DNA of 31,732 nt, taken from contig JBBHKE010003188.1 in the NCBI GenBank assembly GCA_037447655.1, positions 1 through 31,732 of the forward strand, read 5' to 3'. Both the position numbers and the translations under genes were made by a program. Under the pieces are notes generated by a model, which was not told the DNA's origin, ran no database searches, and was given only the letters and a program-made list of their open reading frames with translations. How positions within the stretch are numbered: position 1 is the stretch's first letter; every line of letters starts with the position of its first letter. Positions 18,720 to 29,502 of this stretch are shown piece by piece. The DNA comes from Zygnema cylindricum. Lineage: Eukaryota; Streptophyta; Zygnematophyceae; Zygnematales; Zygnemataceae.

Positions 18720-19617
18720 TGCAATTCTGTGGTCCCCATTGACCCAAAGAATGAGCAACCTATGTAAAGCCTGTAGGATAATATTTGCCCCTTCTACTTT
18801 CCCGCTGTATAAACGCCACCCCGGCACACAAATATTCTAACCACTCTCACCCTTGTGAGGACAAGATTCTCTTGAGTCAAACGCAAAAAAAATCATTGAA
18901 TTTGCTCCCTTGAGCAGTAAGTTATGGCTGGTCAAAGATGACATTTATAGTTACAAGTTCTCTTAGAGGGAGGTACCTAAATTTCACTAAATCCTGGTCT
19001 GCCTACTTACGACTGCCTACTACTAAACCCTATTCCAATAGAAACACTATATAGTACACGAAGGTACACTAGGCGATGTACTTATTGTACGGCCATTGTA
19101 CGACATGGCTTTCAAAGTGACGCCTGTCTAAACGTGAGCCATGGTTCCTCCTCCCATCTTTTCCGGTATCTAATAGTATGGTGCCACATGGCGTCGCGTG
19201 ATGCTATCCCCAAAGCCCGCCGAAAGTTTATTGCGGGTGGCGGCTGCAATTGTGGCTGTTCGATCATTTGTATTTATGCGGCTTCGATTCGCTTCCATGC
19301 ATGATTTGATTAATGCGTGTTTTCGTTAGTCTGCTGTAATTAGTCCGTTTAATAAATAGATGAATATGCGTGAACCGTAGTACGTATCTCGTTTCGCTAG
19401 TGTCTTAATGGATAAGGCTTAGGTCTAAATTGTAGTTTGTAGACCCCGGTTCAAATTCGATCAGAGGCAGTATTTTGCTACAAATAGTAAAATACCTTTT
19501 ATTTCATTTTGCCTCCTTCTAAATGACGCGACAGCAATGACATGCCTTTGGTTCTCTCTTTCTTTCTCTTTGCATTCTATAATATAGAAGTGAACTATTA
19601 ATTACCTTTTTTCAACA
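18720..19617 (-). mobile_element. Outer copia 3' LTR
   Basis: 898 bp. In element orientation (minus strand) it starts TGTTGAAAA just after a polypurine tract and ends CACAGAATTGCA against the transposase pseudogene. Its counterpart is at 30406-31137, about 90% alike by eye. It carries the palindromic TATA-like ACTATATAGT near 19046 and, antisense to the element, a tRNA-like module at 19399-19475. The 5 bp abutting its outer edge are ATAAC; the other copy of a target duplication is lost with the truncation of the 5' LTR. Confidence 0.85.
19399..19475 (+). other. tRNA(Arg)-like module in outer LTR
   Basis: TAATGGATAAGGC (A-box-like, 19406) resembles the D arm of some tRNA-Arg genes. GGTCTA/TAGACC (19422-19427, 19440-19445) form a stem with a 12-nt loop, and GGTTCAAATTC (19448) resembles a B box. 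The T stem does not pair well, so it is not a functional tRNA. It is repeated up to the B box in the other LTR (31085-31137). Confidence 0.5.
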
Positions 19618-19630
19618 CTCCCCTTAATTC
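19618..19630 (-). other. Outer copia polypurine tract
   Basis: Minus strand AATTAAGGGGAG directly precedes the LTR start TGTTG. This is the expected primer site for plus-strand DNA synthesis. Confidence 0.7.
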
Positions 19631-19659
19631 TTAATCACTTTTCAATTTTAATCCACTGT

Positions 19660-21190
19660 TGACTCTTCAATAAATCAACTTAGGAGAAGGTTCCGGTTTT
19701 GTCATCATGTCCGTAATCATTTCTTTATCAGTTTTATAAACCAGTTTAATGATTTTATTTTCAACCTTCTCTTTGACAAAACTTAGTGTAATATTCATAT
19801 GCTTGGCTTTGAAGTGATGTTTCGGATAAGCTGCAATAGAGATAACATCTTGAATATCACAAAAAACATTCTGAGTTCCTTTCTTCATGAACCCAAGTTC
19901 TTCAAGGAGAGATTTCACCCACATTAATTCTTTAGTGGCAGCACAAGAAGCCATGTATTTAGCCTCCATAGTGGACTGAGGAACTACTTTTTGTTGCTTG
20001 CTACTCCAACATTATGCACCAGATCCAATTTGCAACACATATCTAGTCGTACACCGCCTTAAAGGCACATCTCCATAACTGGCATCACTCCAGGTTGTGA
20101 TGTCAGTGTGCTCCCCTCCCAAATGCAACCACAATTCCCTTGTCCCCACCAAATACCTCATCACCCTTTTGGCGGCCTCCCAGTCTCTCTTTCTTGGTTC
20201 ATTTAGACTCTTGCTGAGGACTCCTACGGCTGCAGCTATATCCGGCCGGGTACAATTCATAAAATATATTAAACTGTCTGTACAATCTGCCGATATGGGA
20301 TATTTTCCATAAATCTTCTTTCTACCTCATCTATCTCATCATTAATGATCAATATTCCTCCCTATTTACTCCCCTTACATACTTTCTTCAAATCCATAAG
20401 AGTAATACATGCGTTTACTTTCTCCATTTGAAATTTTTCTAACATATTACCAATTGCTTCTTTCTGAGTGAGTCTTATAATCCTATTCCCTCTATCTCTC
20501 TCCATTTGAATTCCCAAAATGTACTTTGCTTCGCCGAGATCTTTCAAGTCAAAGCGACTTCTAAGACCCCGTTTTAGTTTGTTAATTTTATCTAAAGACT
20601 TGTTTAAGACCAACAAATCATCCACATAAATAGCAATAAATATCACTCCATCCTCATCGTCAAATAAATATATCAAGTGATCTAAACTAATTATGATATA
20701 CCCCAAAATGGTCAGAAATTGGTTGAGCTTTATATTCCATAGTCGCGGGGCTTGCTTAAGCCCATAGAGTGATTTTATCACTTTGCAAACTTTGTTTTCT
20801 TCCCCACTTTCCACGAATCCTTCCGGTTGCGTCATGTAAGTTTCTTCTTCCCACTCTCCGTGCAAAAAGGCCGTTTTAATATCCATCTGGTTTATTTCCA
20901 CATCCTCCGCTGCGGCTATACTTAAAAGGATTATAACAGAAGGAAATCTGACTACAGGTGCAAAGGTTTCTTCGTAGTCTATCCCCTCTTTCTGAGTATA
21001 TCCATTTGCAACTAACCTAACTTTGTACTTCTCAATGGTGTTATCCGGGTTTAATTTAAGTTTAAAAACCCATTTACATCCGATCAGTTTTCGGTCCGAT
21101 GGACAATCTACCAGCTCCTATGTATTGGCTTCCATGATCAAGGCCATTTCGTCATTTATAGCTGTGATCCATCGGCTGCTTTCTGGAGTG
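19660..21190 (-). pseudogene. Outer copia: reverse transcriptase and RNase H part
   Basis: Copia-type RT: IGCKWVFKLKLNPDNTIEKY and GYTQKEGIDYEETFAPVVRF upstream, then an intact 179-codon frame (20362-20901) with MDIKTAF, YGLKQAPRLWN and the catalytic YVDDLLVLNK. RNase H follows: MNCTRPDIAAAVGVLSKSLN, WSDASYGD, MEAKYMASCAATKELMWVKS, and KHMNITLSFVKEKV, ending at 19667. The DNQ-type RNase H site reads DIQ. Stops and frame changes break it, including between 20362 and 20260 and at 20011. It is the 3' end of the element whose 5' half lies right of the inner copia. Confidence 0.9.
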
Positions 21191-21199
21191 TTTATGGCC

Positions 21200-22229
21200 T
21201 CTAAGATGTCTGAGGTTCATCTAGGTGAGACATCCTTGTGAGTTGGTTATTTATTTGTCTTTCTTGAAGCCGTTTACTACTTCTTCTTCCCCCTTCAAAA
21301 TCGGCAACGGTATGGAAGGCATCCTTTGGTTTCGTTTAGGGAGATTTTCAGCTCCCCTATCTTCCAACTCCGGTGTCTCATCAAGTTCCTCTTCAGTTTC
21401 CACTTCTTATTGTGGCGTTGCCTCGGATGTTGTCTTTTCCTCCTCGTTTGGTAAATCCGCAGATTTTTCTTTTTCTCCCTCTTCCTTCTTTTCATTTTCA
21501 AAGTCAAAGTCAAAAAACTGATCCGTTTCAAATCTGATTTTGACTTCATTATTATATTTGAATGGATCAATCGACTTCTCTTCATTCATCACCACTATGT
21601 GTTTTACCAAAATTATATTTCTTTTTTTTAAGTCATTCACTCGGTATCCTTTTGTGCTCTCATCATATCCTACAAGATATCCTGACTTCACTCTTCACTC
21701 TAGCTTTTTTTTAGTCTTATCAGAATCCAAACTGTAGACTTGACTTCTGGACACTCTCAAACTAGACAAACCAGGCTTTCTTCCTGTCCACCTCTCATAT
21801 GGAGTTTCCTCCTTATTTGTTGAAGTTATGACTCTATTTTTGATGAAATTAGCATAGTTTATAGACTCCGCCCAAAACTGCAACCCTGTCCTCTTATCAG
21901 TTAACATACTTTTGGACATATCTCCTAAATTTCTATTCACTCTTTCTGCTATTCTATTTTGTTCTGGATTATAGGGAACAGTTTTCTCGTGTAAATTCCT
22001 TCTTTTTTAAGATATTTTTCAAATTCCCTTGAGGTGTATTCTTTCCCATTATCACTTCTTATCTCTTTTATTGAGGTTTCGTGTAGTTTTTCACTCCATA
22101 CTTTATACTTTTTCAAACATCTAAATATCTTTGACTTATGTTTGAGAAAGTATACCTTCGTGTATCTAGACCAATCATCTGTGATAGTTAACATCCACCT
22201 CTTCCCCCCATGTGAAGCATATCTAGCTG
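21200..22229 (-). pseudogene. Outer copia: integrase core and C-part
   Basis: Begins at the inner-copia junction with RYASHGGKRWMLTITDDWSRY and continues with the catalytic Asp in IRSDNGKEYTSREFEKYL. A one-base shift follows. The third acidic residue is in TVPYNPEQNRIAERVNRNLG in the next frame, then FWAESINYANFIKNRV, TPYERWTGRKPG, SGYLVGYDESTKGYRVNDLK and an acidic linker (NEKKEEGEKEKSADLPNEEE). The first catalytic Asp (HTDVWG) is on the other side of the inner element, at about 28.6 kb. Broken by frameshifts and stops. Confidence 0.9.
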
Positions 22230-23237
22230 TGCAATTTTGTGTCCTCCATTGGACCACAAAATACAGGAAGCCTCTACATAGTATTTAACTAACCCACTTC
22301 AAGCCATAACCAGTGCTGTCCAGGAAGGCAAAATGACAGTTTGACTGCAACCCTATGGAGCTTGGACTCCCCTGAGTCTGTATCAAAAAAAATCACTGAA
22401 AAACGGCTAACCAGCACATTACTTATGAGTTCGCAAAAATGCCAAGTTTATACAAACTCTCAAAGGGAGAGAGGTATCTATCTACCAAATTCTCTAAGTT
22501 CTAAATCCCTCTCACAACTCCTTTCTATTGAACTACGAACCAATCAGATCATTGTAAGGTATAGGAAAGTACTATGGCCGATGTACTTTTATACAGCCTA
22601 TGTACGGCAACGCTATAAAGTGGACGCGTGTCCACTTTTAACTTCTCCTTATGTGCGCCCGAATTCCTGCGACCAATTGTCATCCCTCCACGTGGCGCCA
22701 CGTCATGCCACGTGCATAAACGCCAAAGTGACCATTCCGCGATCTCGGCAGTGATATACACCGTCGGATTAAATCCGACATTAAATGTCCGCCGTCAAAA
22801 CAAATGTTCGATTCATTTGTTTTCGTGCGAGATAAATGTTCGCACTATATAATACTTAGTTCTATGTTGCTTCGTTCATCATTCGGTTAATTAAATTCAT
22901 GGTTGTAACACTGTTTAAATATATATCAAACCTAATATGTCCTAACGGACTTCTACGACAGACTGGTTAAAGCTAACGGCTACGCAGCGCTCTGCCGGTC
23001 GGAGGTTCAAGTCTTGCCGGACTCAACCTTTTGTTAAGAGTGACAAAAGTCACTCTTCAGCCCTGCCTGCTTAAGCTAGGACAGCCATGGCTCAACCACC
23101 CTCTCTATCCCTCAGTGACTACGACAAGTATGATGGGTAGAGAGAGGAGGTCGAGACTGGCTGTCCACCTTTTTCCTTCTTCTATTTGTACTAAATTTAG
23201 ACTTAGAAAATACCATATAAAACTAATAATTTTAACT
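22230..23237 (-). mobile_element. Inner copia 3' LTR
   Basis: 1,008 bp, the same length as its partner at 27578-28585, about 90% alike by eye. In element orientation it starts AGTTAAAATTATT (partner TGTTGAAATTATT, so its leading T is probably mutated) and ends GGACACAAAATTGCA. It contains a TATA-like CTATATAATAC near 22845 and an antisense tRNA-like module. It abuts the outer element's integrase codons at 22229. Confidence 0.9.
22950..23035 (+). other. tRNA-like module in inner LTR
   Basis: GACTGGTTAAAGC (A-box-like, 22961) and GGTTCAAGTCT (B-box-like, 23004) lie about 43 bp apart, in the order and spacing of a tRNA gene, antisense to the retroelement. The other LTR has a diverged copy (28292-28372; B box GGTTTTCGTCC). 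I could not fold a clean cloverleaf. Confidence 0.45.
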
Positions 23238-23250
23238 CTCCCCTTATTTT
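23238..23250 (-). other. Inner copia polypurine tract
   Basis: Minus strand GAAAATAAGGGGAG just before the 3' LTR start. It is very like the outer element's tract, supporting close relationship. Confidence 0.75.
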
Positions 23251-25068
23251 CTACTTCAATTTCAATTTTAGTTTTAATCCACACTTTTCTTTGCAATATT
23301 TTAACTTGGGAGAAGACACCGGTTTTGTCATCATATCAACTACCATTTCCTTATCAGATCTATATACAAGATTCACGATTTTATTCTTTACTTTTTCTCT
23401 TACAAAACTTAATCTTATGTCCATATGTTTAGCCTTAAAATGATGTTTTGGTTTAGCTGCAATTGCAATGGCAACTTGATTATCATAAAACACTTCATGC
23501 ACTCCCTCTTTCATATAACCCAGTTCTTGCTGCAAGGACTTGACCCACATCAACTCTTTCACAGCAGAACAAGAGGCCGTGTAATCAGCCTATATAGTAG
23601 ACTAAGCAACAACCTTTTGTTGGTTACTGCTCCAACAACAAACACCTTCCCCAACATACAACACATACCCAGAAGTTCATCTTCTCATATGTGCGTCCAT
23701 ATAACTGGCATCACTCCAAGTAGTGATGTCAGTGTGCTCCCCTCCCAAATGGAACCATAACTCTCTAGTTCCTACCAGATATCTCATGACTCTCTTGGCT
23801 GCCTCCCAGTTTCTCTTCCTTGGATCATTAAGACTCCTACTGAGTACTCCAACTGTTGCCGTTAGGTCCGACCTGGTACAATTCATGAAATAGATTAAAT
23901 TTCCTACAACGTGTCTATATGGGATATACTTCATAAACTCTCTCTCCACTGGACTCATCTGATCATCTAAGATCATCACTCCTCCTTTTACACTCCCATC
24001 ACTTACTTTTTTCAAGTCCATGGGAGTGGTACAATTGTTAAAAATTTCCATCTGGAATTTCTCAAGCATATTATCTATTGTTTACTGAGTAAATCTGATA
24101 ATCTTCTTTCCCCTATCTCTCTCCATTTGAATCCCCAAAATATATCTTGCCTCCCCTAAATCCTTCATATCAAATCTACTTCTAAGATCTTTCTTTAACT
24201 TATCGATTTTTTCCAAAGATTTACTAAACACAAGCAGATCATCGACATAAATTGCAATAAAAATAACACCATTCTCATCTTCAAACATATAGATAGAATG
24301 GTCAGAATTGATCTAGATATATCCCAAACCAGTGAGAAACTCATCTAGTTTCTTATTCCACTGTCGACGAGCCTGCTTCAGTCCATATAAGGACTTTACG
24401 AGCCTGTAGACTTTGCTCTCTTCTCTTTCTTCCACAAACCCCTCGGGTTGCCTCATGAAAATTTCTTGTTCGAAATCACCACTAAGAAAAGCAGTCTTAA
24501 TGTCCATCTGGTGTATTTCCATGTCTTATGCTGTTGCCACACTAAGGAGAATCCTTATTGATGGGAACCAAACAACTGGAGCAAAAGTCTCCTTATAGTC
24601 AATCCCCTCCTTTTAGGTGAACCCTTTCGCTACCAATCGAGCCTTATATCTCTCAATGGTATTATTTGGGTTCAACTTTAAATTAAATACCCATTTACAC
24701 CCAATAGGTTTTCTGTCTGGAGGGCAATCTGCTAGTTCCCAAGTATTTGCTTCCATGATAGAGGCCATCTCATCATTTATGGCTCTAATCCATCTGTCTT
24801 TCTCTGGAATATTCACTGCCTCCGAGTAAGGTTGAGGCTCATCTGGGTGAGATAGCTTACTTACCTTATGAGCGGCTTGTTATTCGTGTATCATTTTGTT
24901 ACTCCTTCTCCCTCCCTCAAACTCCGAAGCTGGAATGGATGGAAGTCTTGGATTTCTCCTCATTGTCTCATCGGCTCCCTTGTCCATAGATCCCAGATCT
25001 AGTCCCACGTCTTTTATCTCCTCAAAGTCCATAGGGGTATATAAGATTTCTGGTGAGTCTCTTGTATC
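23251..25068 (-). pseudogene. Inner copia: RT and RNase H part of polyprotein
   Basis: Same reading frame as the upstream gag-pol. RT: IGCKWVFNLKLNPNNTIERY, MEIHQMDIKTAFLSGDFEQE, YGLKQARRQWNKKLDEFL and the catalytic YVDDLLVFSKSL. RNase H: MNCTRSDLTATVGVLSRSLN, WSDASYMD, ADYTASCSAVKELMWVKSLQ, YDNQVAIAIA and KHMDIRLSFVREKV, ending in a Lys/Leu-rich tail (23251). In-frame stops occur at the end of the integrase part (25069), in the linker (after MIHE), after VAKGFT, VATA, GYI and FTQ, and at MRR, VVA and STI. No frameshift was found. It would have made the cDNA and removed the RNA strand; it is now disabled. Confidence 0.92.
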
Positions 25069-26799
25069 TCAGATCTCCCCTGTCTCTGCAGTCATAGTTT
25101 CACTTATCTCCCTTTCGGGAACGACCGAGTTCTCCTCACTTTCAGACTCAAATATGATTTTTATCATCTTTGTATATTTGAAGGGGTCAAATGACTTCCC
25201 TTCATCCATGACAACTAAATGTTTGACCAGAATGATATCTTTCTTTGCTAAGTCATAGACTCTATATCCCTTAACATCCTCATCATATCCCACCAAGTAT
25301 CCAGGTTTTCCCTTAGCATCTAGTTTCCAGTTTTTCCTATCCGTGTCAAGACTGTAAACTTGGCTACCGAATACTTTAAGGTGTGAGATATCTGGTTTCC
25401 TTCCAACCCATCTCTCATAAGGTGTCACTCCCTTTACAGCTGAGGTAAGGACTCTATTCTTAATGTAGTTGGCACAGTTCATTGCTTCTGCCCAAAATCT
25501 CTTTCCTATTTTCTTGTCGGCCAACATACTGCATGCACTATCTCCTAGTGTTCGATTCAACCTCTCAGCTACCCCATTTTGTTCCGGGTTATATGGTACA
25601 GTTTTTTGGTGATGCACTCCCTCATCTCTCAGATATTCCTCAAACTGGTTAGAGGTATATTCCCCCCCATTATCACTCCTTATCCTCTTAATGGGGGTTT
25701 CATGCAGCTTCTCACTCCAGGCTTTATATTCTTTAAAGTAAGTTGATGCTTCAGACTTTGTTTTCAGAAAGTAGACTCTAGAGTATCTAGACCAGTCATC
25801 GGTTATTGTCATCATAAACCTCTTTCCTCCAACCGAAGGTACTTTTGCTGGTCCCCAAATATCTATGTGGACCAAGTCTAACACTTTCTCACCTCTATAT
25901 GTGGCGGCTTTGGGAAAGGGAAGTCTGTGAGCCTTACCTTGAGCACAACCACTACAATCATCCATCATTTCATTATCCCCAAACTGAATGCCTATTACTA
26001 CCCCAAGCTTTTTCATTTCCCTCAACCTATCAAAATGCACATGCCCCAACCGCTTATGCCAAATAATCAACTTAGGAACACCAACATAATAAGCATTTTT
26101 CTTTTCATTACTCAGGTTAAGCCTAAACATTCCTTGGCTACCCTTATCTGCCGTGAAGTAAACTTCATCCCCATACTTAACTATAAAGACTCCCTTTCTA
26201 GTGAAGGTATCAAACTCTTTGTCATCTAACACAAACGTAGAGACAAGATTTTTACTCAACTGAGGAATGTAGATTACATTTAATAATATAAGTATAGATG
26301 TCTTACCCTCCACTAAGACTTTCAAATCTACTAATTCCACTAGATCTCTGGTAACCACTCTCCCATCCCCGTACTTTATCTCTACAGTAGAGATCTTTCT
26401 TAGCTTAGTGAAGAGTGCATTATCACGACAAATATGCATGGATGCACCTGAGTCGATGATCCATCCTTCCTGTGGAGCTTCCCAAATTTCTCCAAGGGCA
26501 CATTTTTGTCTCCAAGGGATCTCTTTCTCCTCCAAACTCTCATCAAGAAGAAGCTCCCCATCCTCCTCAGAAGACTCATCCTCGGTTTCTCCTGTCACTT
26601 TTGTAACCACGAGTGCCTTTTTCTTCCCTCTGGTAGAGCCCCCTCTACGGTTCTCTTGGAGCCTCAGCTTCGACGACTTGAAATAATCTGCAATGAAGTG
26701 TCCTGACTTTTTGCAAAAATGACAAAGACCCTTTGGGGGCCTCGGTCCTCCATAATGATCTCTTTCCCCTTTGTACGGTTTCTTTGAGTCCTTCCCCAA
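25069..26799 (-). pseudogene. Inner copia: zinc knuckle, protease and integrase
   Basis: A 576-codon open stretch of the polyprotein. About residues 26-40 form a CCHC-like knuckle, CHFCKKSGHFIADYF, whose last Cys is Tyr. The aspartic protease site WIIDSGASMHI is at 112-122. The integrase HHCC domain shows WHKRLGH (H248, H253) and CSGCAQGK (C282, C285). Its catalytic triad is D313 (HIDIWGP), D376 (RSDNGGEY) and E412 (NGVAERLNR), with the last two exactly 35 residues apart (DD35E). The GKPGYLVGYDEDVKGYRVYD region follows. This integrase looks catalytically complete although the polyprotein is cut by stops before and after it. Protease-integrase-RT order is Ty1/copia. Confidence 0.95.
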
Positions 26800-26928
26800 T
26801 CGGTCCCCTCTTACTGCCAGAGCGTGAATGCTCTTTCCACCTCTCCTAATCTCAATTGTATTTTCCTACACAAGTATCATCTTGACCACTGTGTTCCATT
26901 TCCATGAACTATCAGGCATTTCTTGTAC

Positions 26929-27573
26929 TCAATACACTATGTTCTCGAACTCATCTGGTAACTTAATGATAAGAGTGTTAACTTTCATTTTCATTGTACC
27001 TGTCCACCCGGCACTTTCCATTTCCATATACAAACAAGAAAGATCATTACAGTAATCTAACATCTTTCCTCCTTTGTAAGTGTAACTCACTAGCTTTTGC
27101 TCAGCCAACTGGAGCTCCTGAATAGTTCCAGCTCTAAGAATCTCCACCAAAATCACCCACAACTCTTCGTCCTTGTAAATGTGAAGATAAAGAGTGGCCA
27201 AAGATTGAGTGAGGTGCCTCAGAATGAAGTTCTTGGCAGCCATGTTTACATCCTCCCACATTTGAGTATCGTTCTCTGCGGTCTTCACCCTCGTCGCTCC
27301 CGGTACTATGGCAATACGAGTGAGGGGTGTCTCCTTCCCTTTTCCCTTTTTGGACACATTGTTGTCCCCATCATCTACCTCCTCCGCTGAGGCAGCCGTT
27401 GCTGCAAGAAACCTTACTTCTCCAAATCCTGGTGGAGTTCCCGAAGGTGGACGTTTCACTTGTCCACTGACGATACCCCAGTATCGTTTTTCGCACAAAG
27501 CTCCCATCATCATGGCTTCCCAATAGATGAACCCAGATCCATTGAAGGTTGGCACCCTAGAGTGTGGGCCCAT
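26929..27573 (-). pseudogene. Inner copia: gag part of polyprotein
   Basis: The start codon (27571-27573) lies inside the primer-binding site. The 214-codon frame opens MGPHSRVPTFNGSGFIYWEA and has the copia capsid pattern, with ILRHLTQSLATLYLHIYKDE, ELQLAEQKLVSYTYKGGKML and LIIKLPDEFENIVY. A stop follows (TGA), then a second one before the zinc knuckle. The same frame continues into the protease-integrase open stretch, so this was one uninterrupted polyprotein of roughly 1,440 codons. Gag packages the element RNA into particles. Confidence 0.9.
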
Positions 27574-27576
27574 AAC
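27564..27576 (-). other. Inner copia PBS (anticodon arm of tRNA-iMet)
   Basis: Minus strand GTTATGGGCCCAC, one base inside the 5' LTR. It is complementary to GUGGGCCCAUAAC, the anticodon stem-loop of eukaryotic initiator tRNA-Met, not to its 3' end. The ATG within it is the gag start codon. Confidence 0.8.
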
Positions 27577-27577
27577 A

Positions 27578-28585
27578 TGGAATTCTGTGTCCTCTATTAG
27601 ACCACAGAATATAGGAAGCCTCTAGATAGTATTTAACTAACCCACTTCAAGCCACAACCACTGCTATCCTGGAAGGCAAAATGAAAATTTGACTGCACCC
27701 CTATGCAGCTTGGACTCCCCTGAGTCCATAGCAAAAATAATCACTGAAAACGGCCATCTAGCCTATTAGCTATGAGTCGGTAAAAATGCTAAGTTTATTG
27801 AAACTCTCAAAGGCAGAGAGGTACCTATCTTCCAAATTCTCTAAGTCCTAAATCCCTCTCACAACTCCCATCTATTGAAGTACAAACCTATCAGATCACT
27901 ATAGGGTACACGAAAGTACTATGGCCAATGTATTTTCTGTACGGCCTATGTACGGTAACACCATATAGTGGATGCGTGTCCACTTTTAACTTCTCCTTAT
28001 GTTCGCCGGAATTCCTGCGACCAAATGTCATCCCTCCCCGTGGCGCCACGTCATGCAACGTCCATAAACGCCAAAGTGACCATTCCGCGATCTCGGCAGA
28101 AATATACATTGTCGGATAAAATCTGACATTAAATGCCCGCCGTCAAAACAAATTTCCGATTCATTTGTTTTCGTGCGAGATAAATGTTCGCCCTATATAA
28201 TACTTGGTTTTATGTTCCTTCCTTCATCATTCCGTTAATCGAATTCATGAACGTAACACTGTTTAAATATATATCAAACCTAATGTATCCTAACGGACTT
28301 CTACGACAGACTGGCTAGAGCTACCGGCTACGCCGCGCTCTGCCTATCGCAGGTTTTCGTCCTGCCGGACTCAACTTTTTGTGAAGAGTGACATAAGTCA
28401 CTGTTTAGCCTTGCCTGCTTAAGCTAGGACAGCCATGGCTTAGCCACCCTCTTTATCCCTTAGTGACTACGACAAGTATGGTAGGTAGAGAGAGGAGGTG
28501 GAGACAAGCTGTCCGCCTTTTTCCTTCTTCTATTTGTACTAAATTTAGAACTAGAAAATACCATATAAAACTAATAATTTCAACA
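27578..28585 (-). mobile_element. Inner copia 5' LTR
   Basis: 1,008 bp, TGTTGAAATT...AATTCCA in element orientation. The 5 bp beyond it (28586-28590) read ATGCT on the minus strand, against CAGCT at the far end of the element (22225-22229), so the expected 5-bp target duplication is only partly preserved (GCT shared). It has a TATA-like CCTATATAATAC near 28192 and the diverged tRNA-like module at 28292-28372. Confidence 0.9.
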
Positions 28586-29500
28586 AGCATGTCCCCAAAC
28601 ATCGGTGTGAATTAGATCTAATACTTTCTCTCTCCTAAATGTGGTTTCCTTTGGAGATGGAAGTCTATGAATCTTCCCTTGGGCACATCCACTACAATCA
28701 TCAGAGGTCTCATCATCCTCAATGATAATACCCTCCACTATTCCGTTTTTCTTCATTTTTTTTAATCTATCTAGATGCAACTGCCCCAACCTTTTTTGCC
28801 CAAGCATCATCTCACTAGCACACGAGTAGAGAACACTTTTTTCATTCCAAAGAACAATTTTGAACATTCCCTCACTGCCCTTCTTAGCTATGAAATAAAC
28901 CTCATTATCAAAGCTTGTTGTGAAGATTCCTTTCCTAGATTCTGTTTTAAACTCCGTTTCATCTAGGACAGCTGTTGAGACCAAGTTCTTACTAAGCTGT
29001 GGAATGTCAAGAACGTCTGAGAGTGTTACAATTGAGGCTTTTCAATCAACTAGAACCTTGAAGTCAACAGTACCAACAAGACTTGTGGTTTCTACTCTAC
29101 CATCTTTGTACTCTATCTCAACTGTTGGGATCTTTCTCAGTTTAGTGAACTACCTTTTATCTTTAGACACATGCATTGAGGCCCTTGAGTCTATGATCCA
29201 CCCATCTTCAGGTGGATCCCTCTTACCTCCGAAAGCACACTCCGTGGAATGTGAACATGCTTTTCAATGTTTTTCGAATTAAGAAGAAGCTCCTCAAGCT
29301 CCTGAAGCTCCTGTTCCTGTTCGGTTTCTTTGTTCTCTCGCTCATCATGAACTTCAGTTAGGAAAGCCTTTTTCTTTCCTCCATTTCTTGAGGTTCCTTG
29401 CCCATCTTTTAGTCGAAGATCTGCAAGTTTGCTAAAATCTGCCATTTAGTGTCCCAGTATCTTGCAGAAGTGACATAATCCTCCTCGAGAAGTTCCTCTC
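28586..29500 (-). pseudogene. Outer copia: zinc knuckle, protease, integrase N-part
   Basis: Reading right to left: CHFCKILGH-stop-MADF (knuckle, broken), then WIIDSRASMHVSKD. Here the protease DSG is DSR, a lost active-site Gly. After further stops comes a 134-codon stretch with LSKNLVSTAVLDETEFKTES, GQKRLGQLHLDRLKKM (both integrase zinc His are Gln in HKRLGH terms), CSGCAQGKIHRLPSPKETTF and the first catalytic Asp in LIHTDVWGHA. It ends exactly at the inner LTR. Frames change between 29215 and 28984. Confidence 0.9.
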
Positions 29501-29502
29501 CC

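Larger units (their letters stand above)
22230..28585 (-). mobile_element. Inner copia element, complete, nested
   Basis: 6,356 bp with two 1,008-bp LTRs, PBS, a single-frame gag-protease-integrase-RT-RNase H region with about eleven stops, and PPT. It sits inside the outer copia's integrase. Minus strand outer codons stop at DVWGHA on the right and resume at ARYASHGGKRW on the left, where intact relatives such as the inner element read through without a break (IWGPAKVPSVGGKRF). Confidence 0.93.

Noticed and set aside
19399-19475. Functional tRNA-Arg gene
   Set aside because: A and B boxes are plausible, but the T stem does not pair and the anticodon loop is 12 nt; kept only as a tRNA-like module.
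22341-22754. 137-codon plus-strand frame
   Set aside because: Lies wholly inside the inner copia 3' LTR, antisense, and is not preserved as an equal-length frame in the partner LTR.
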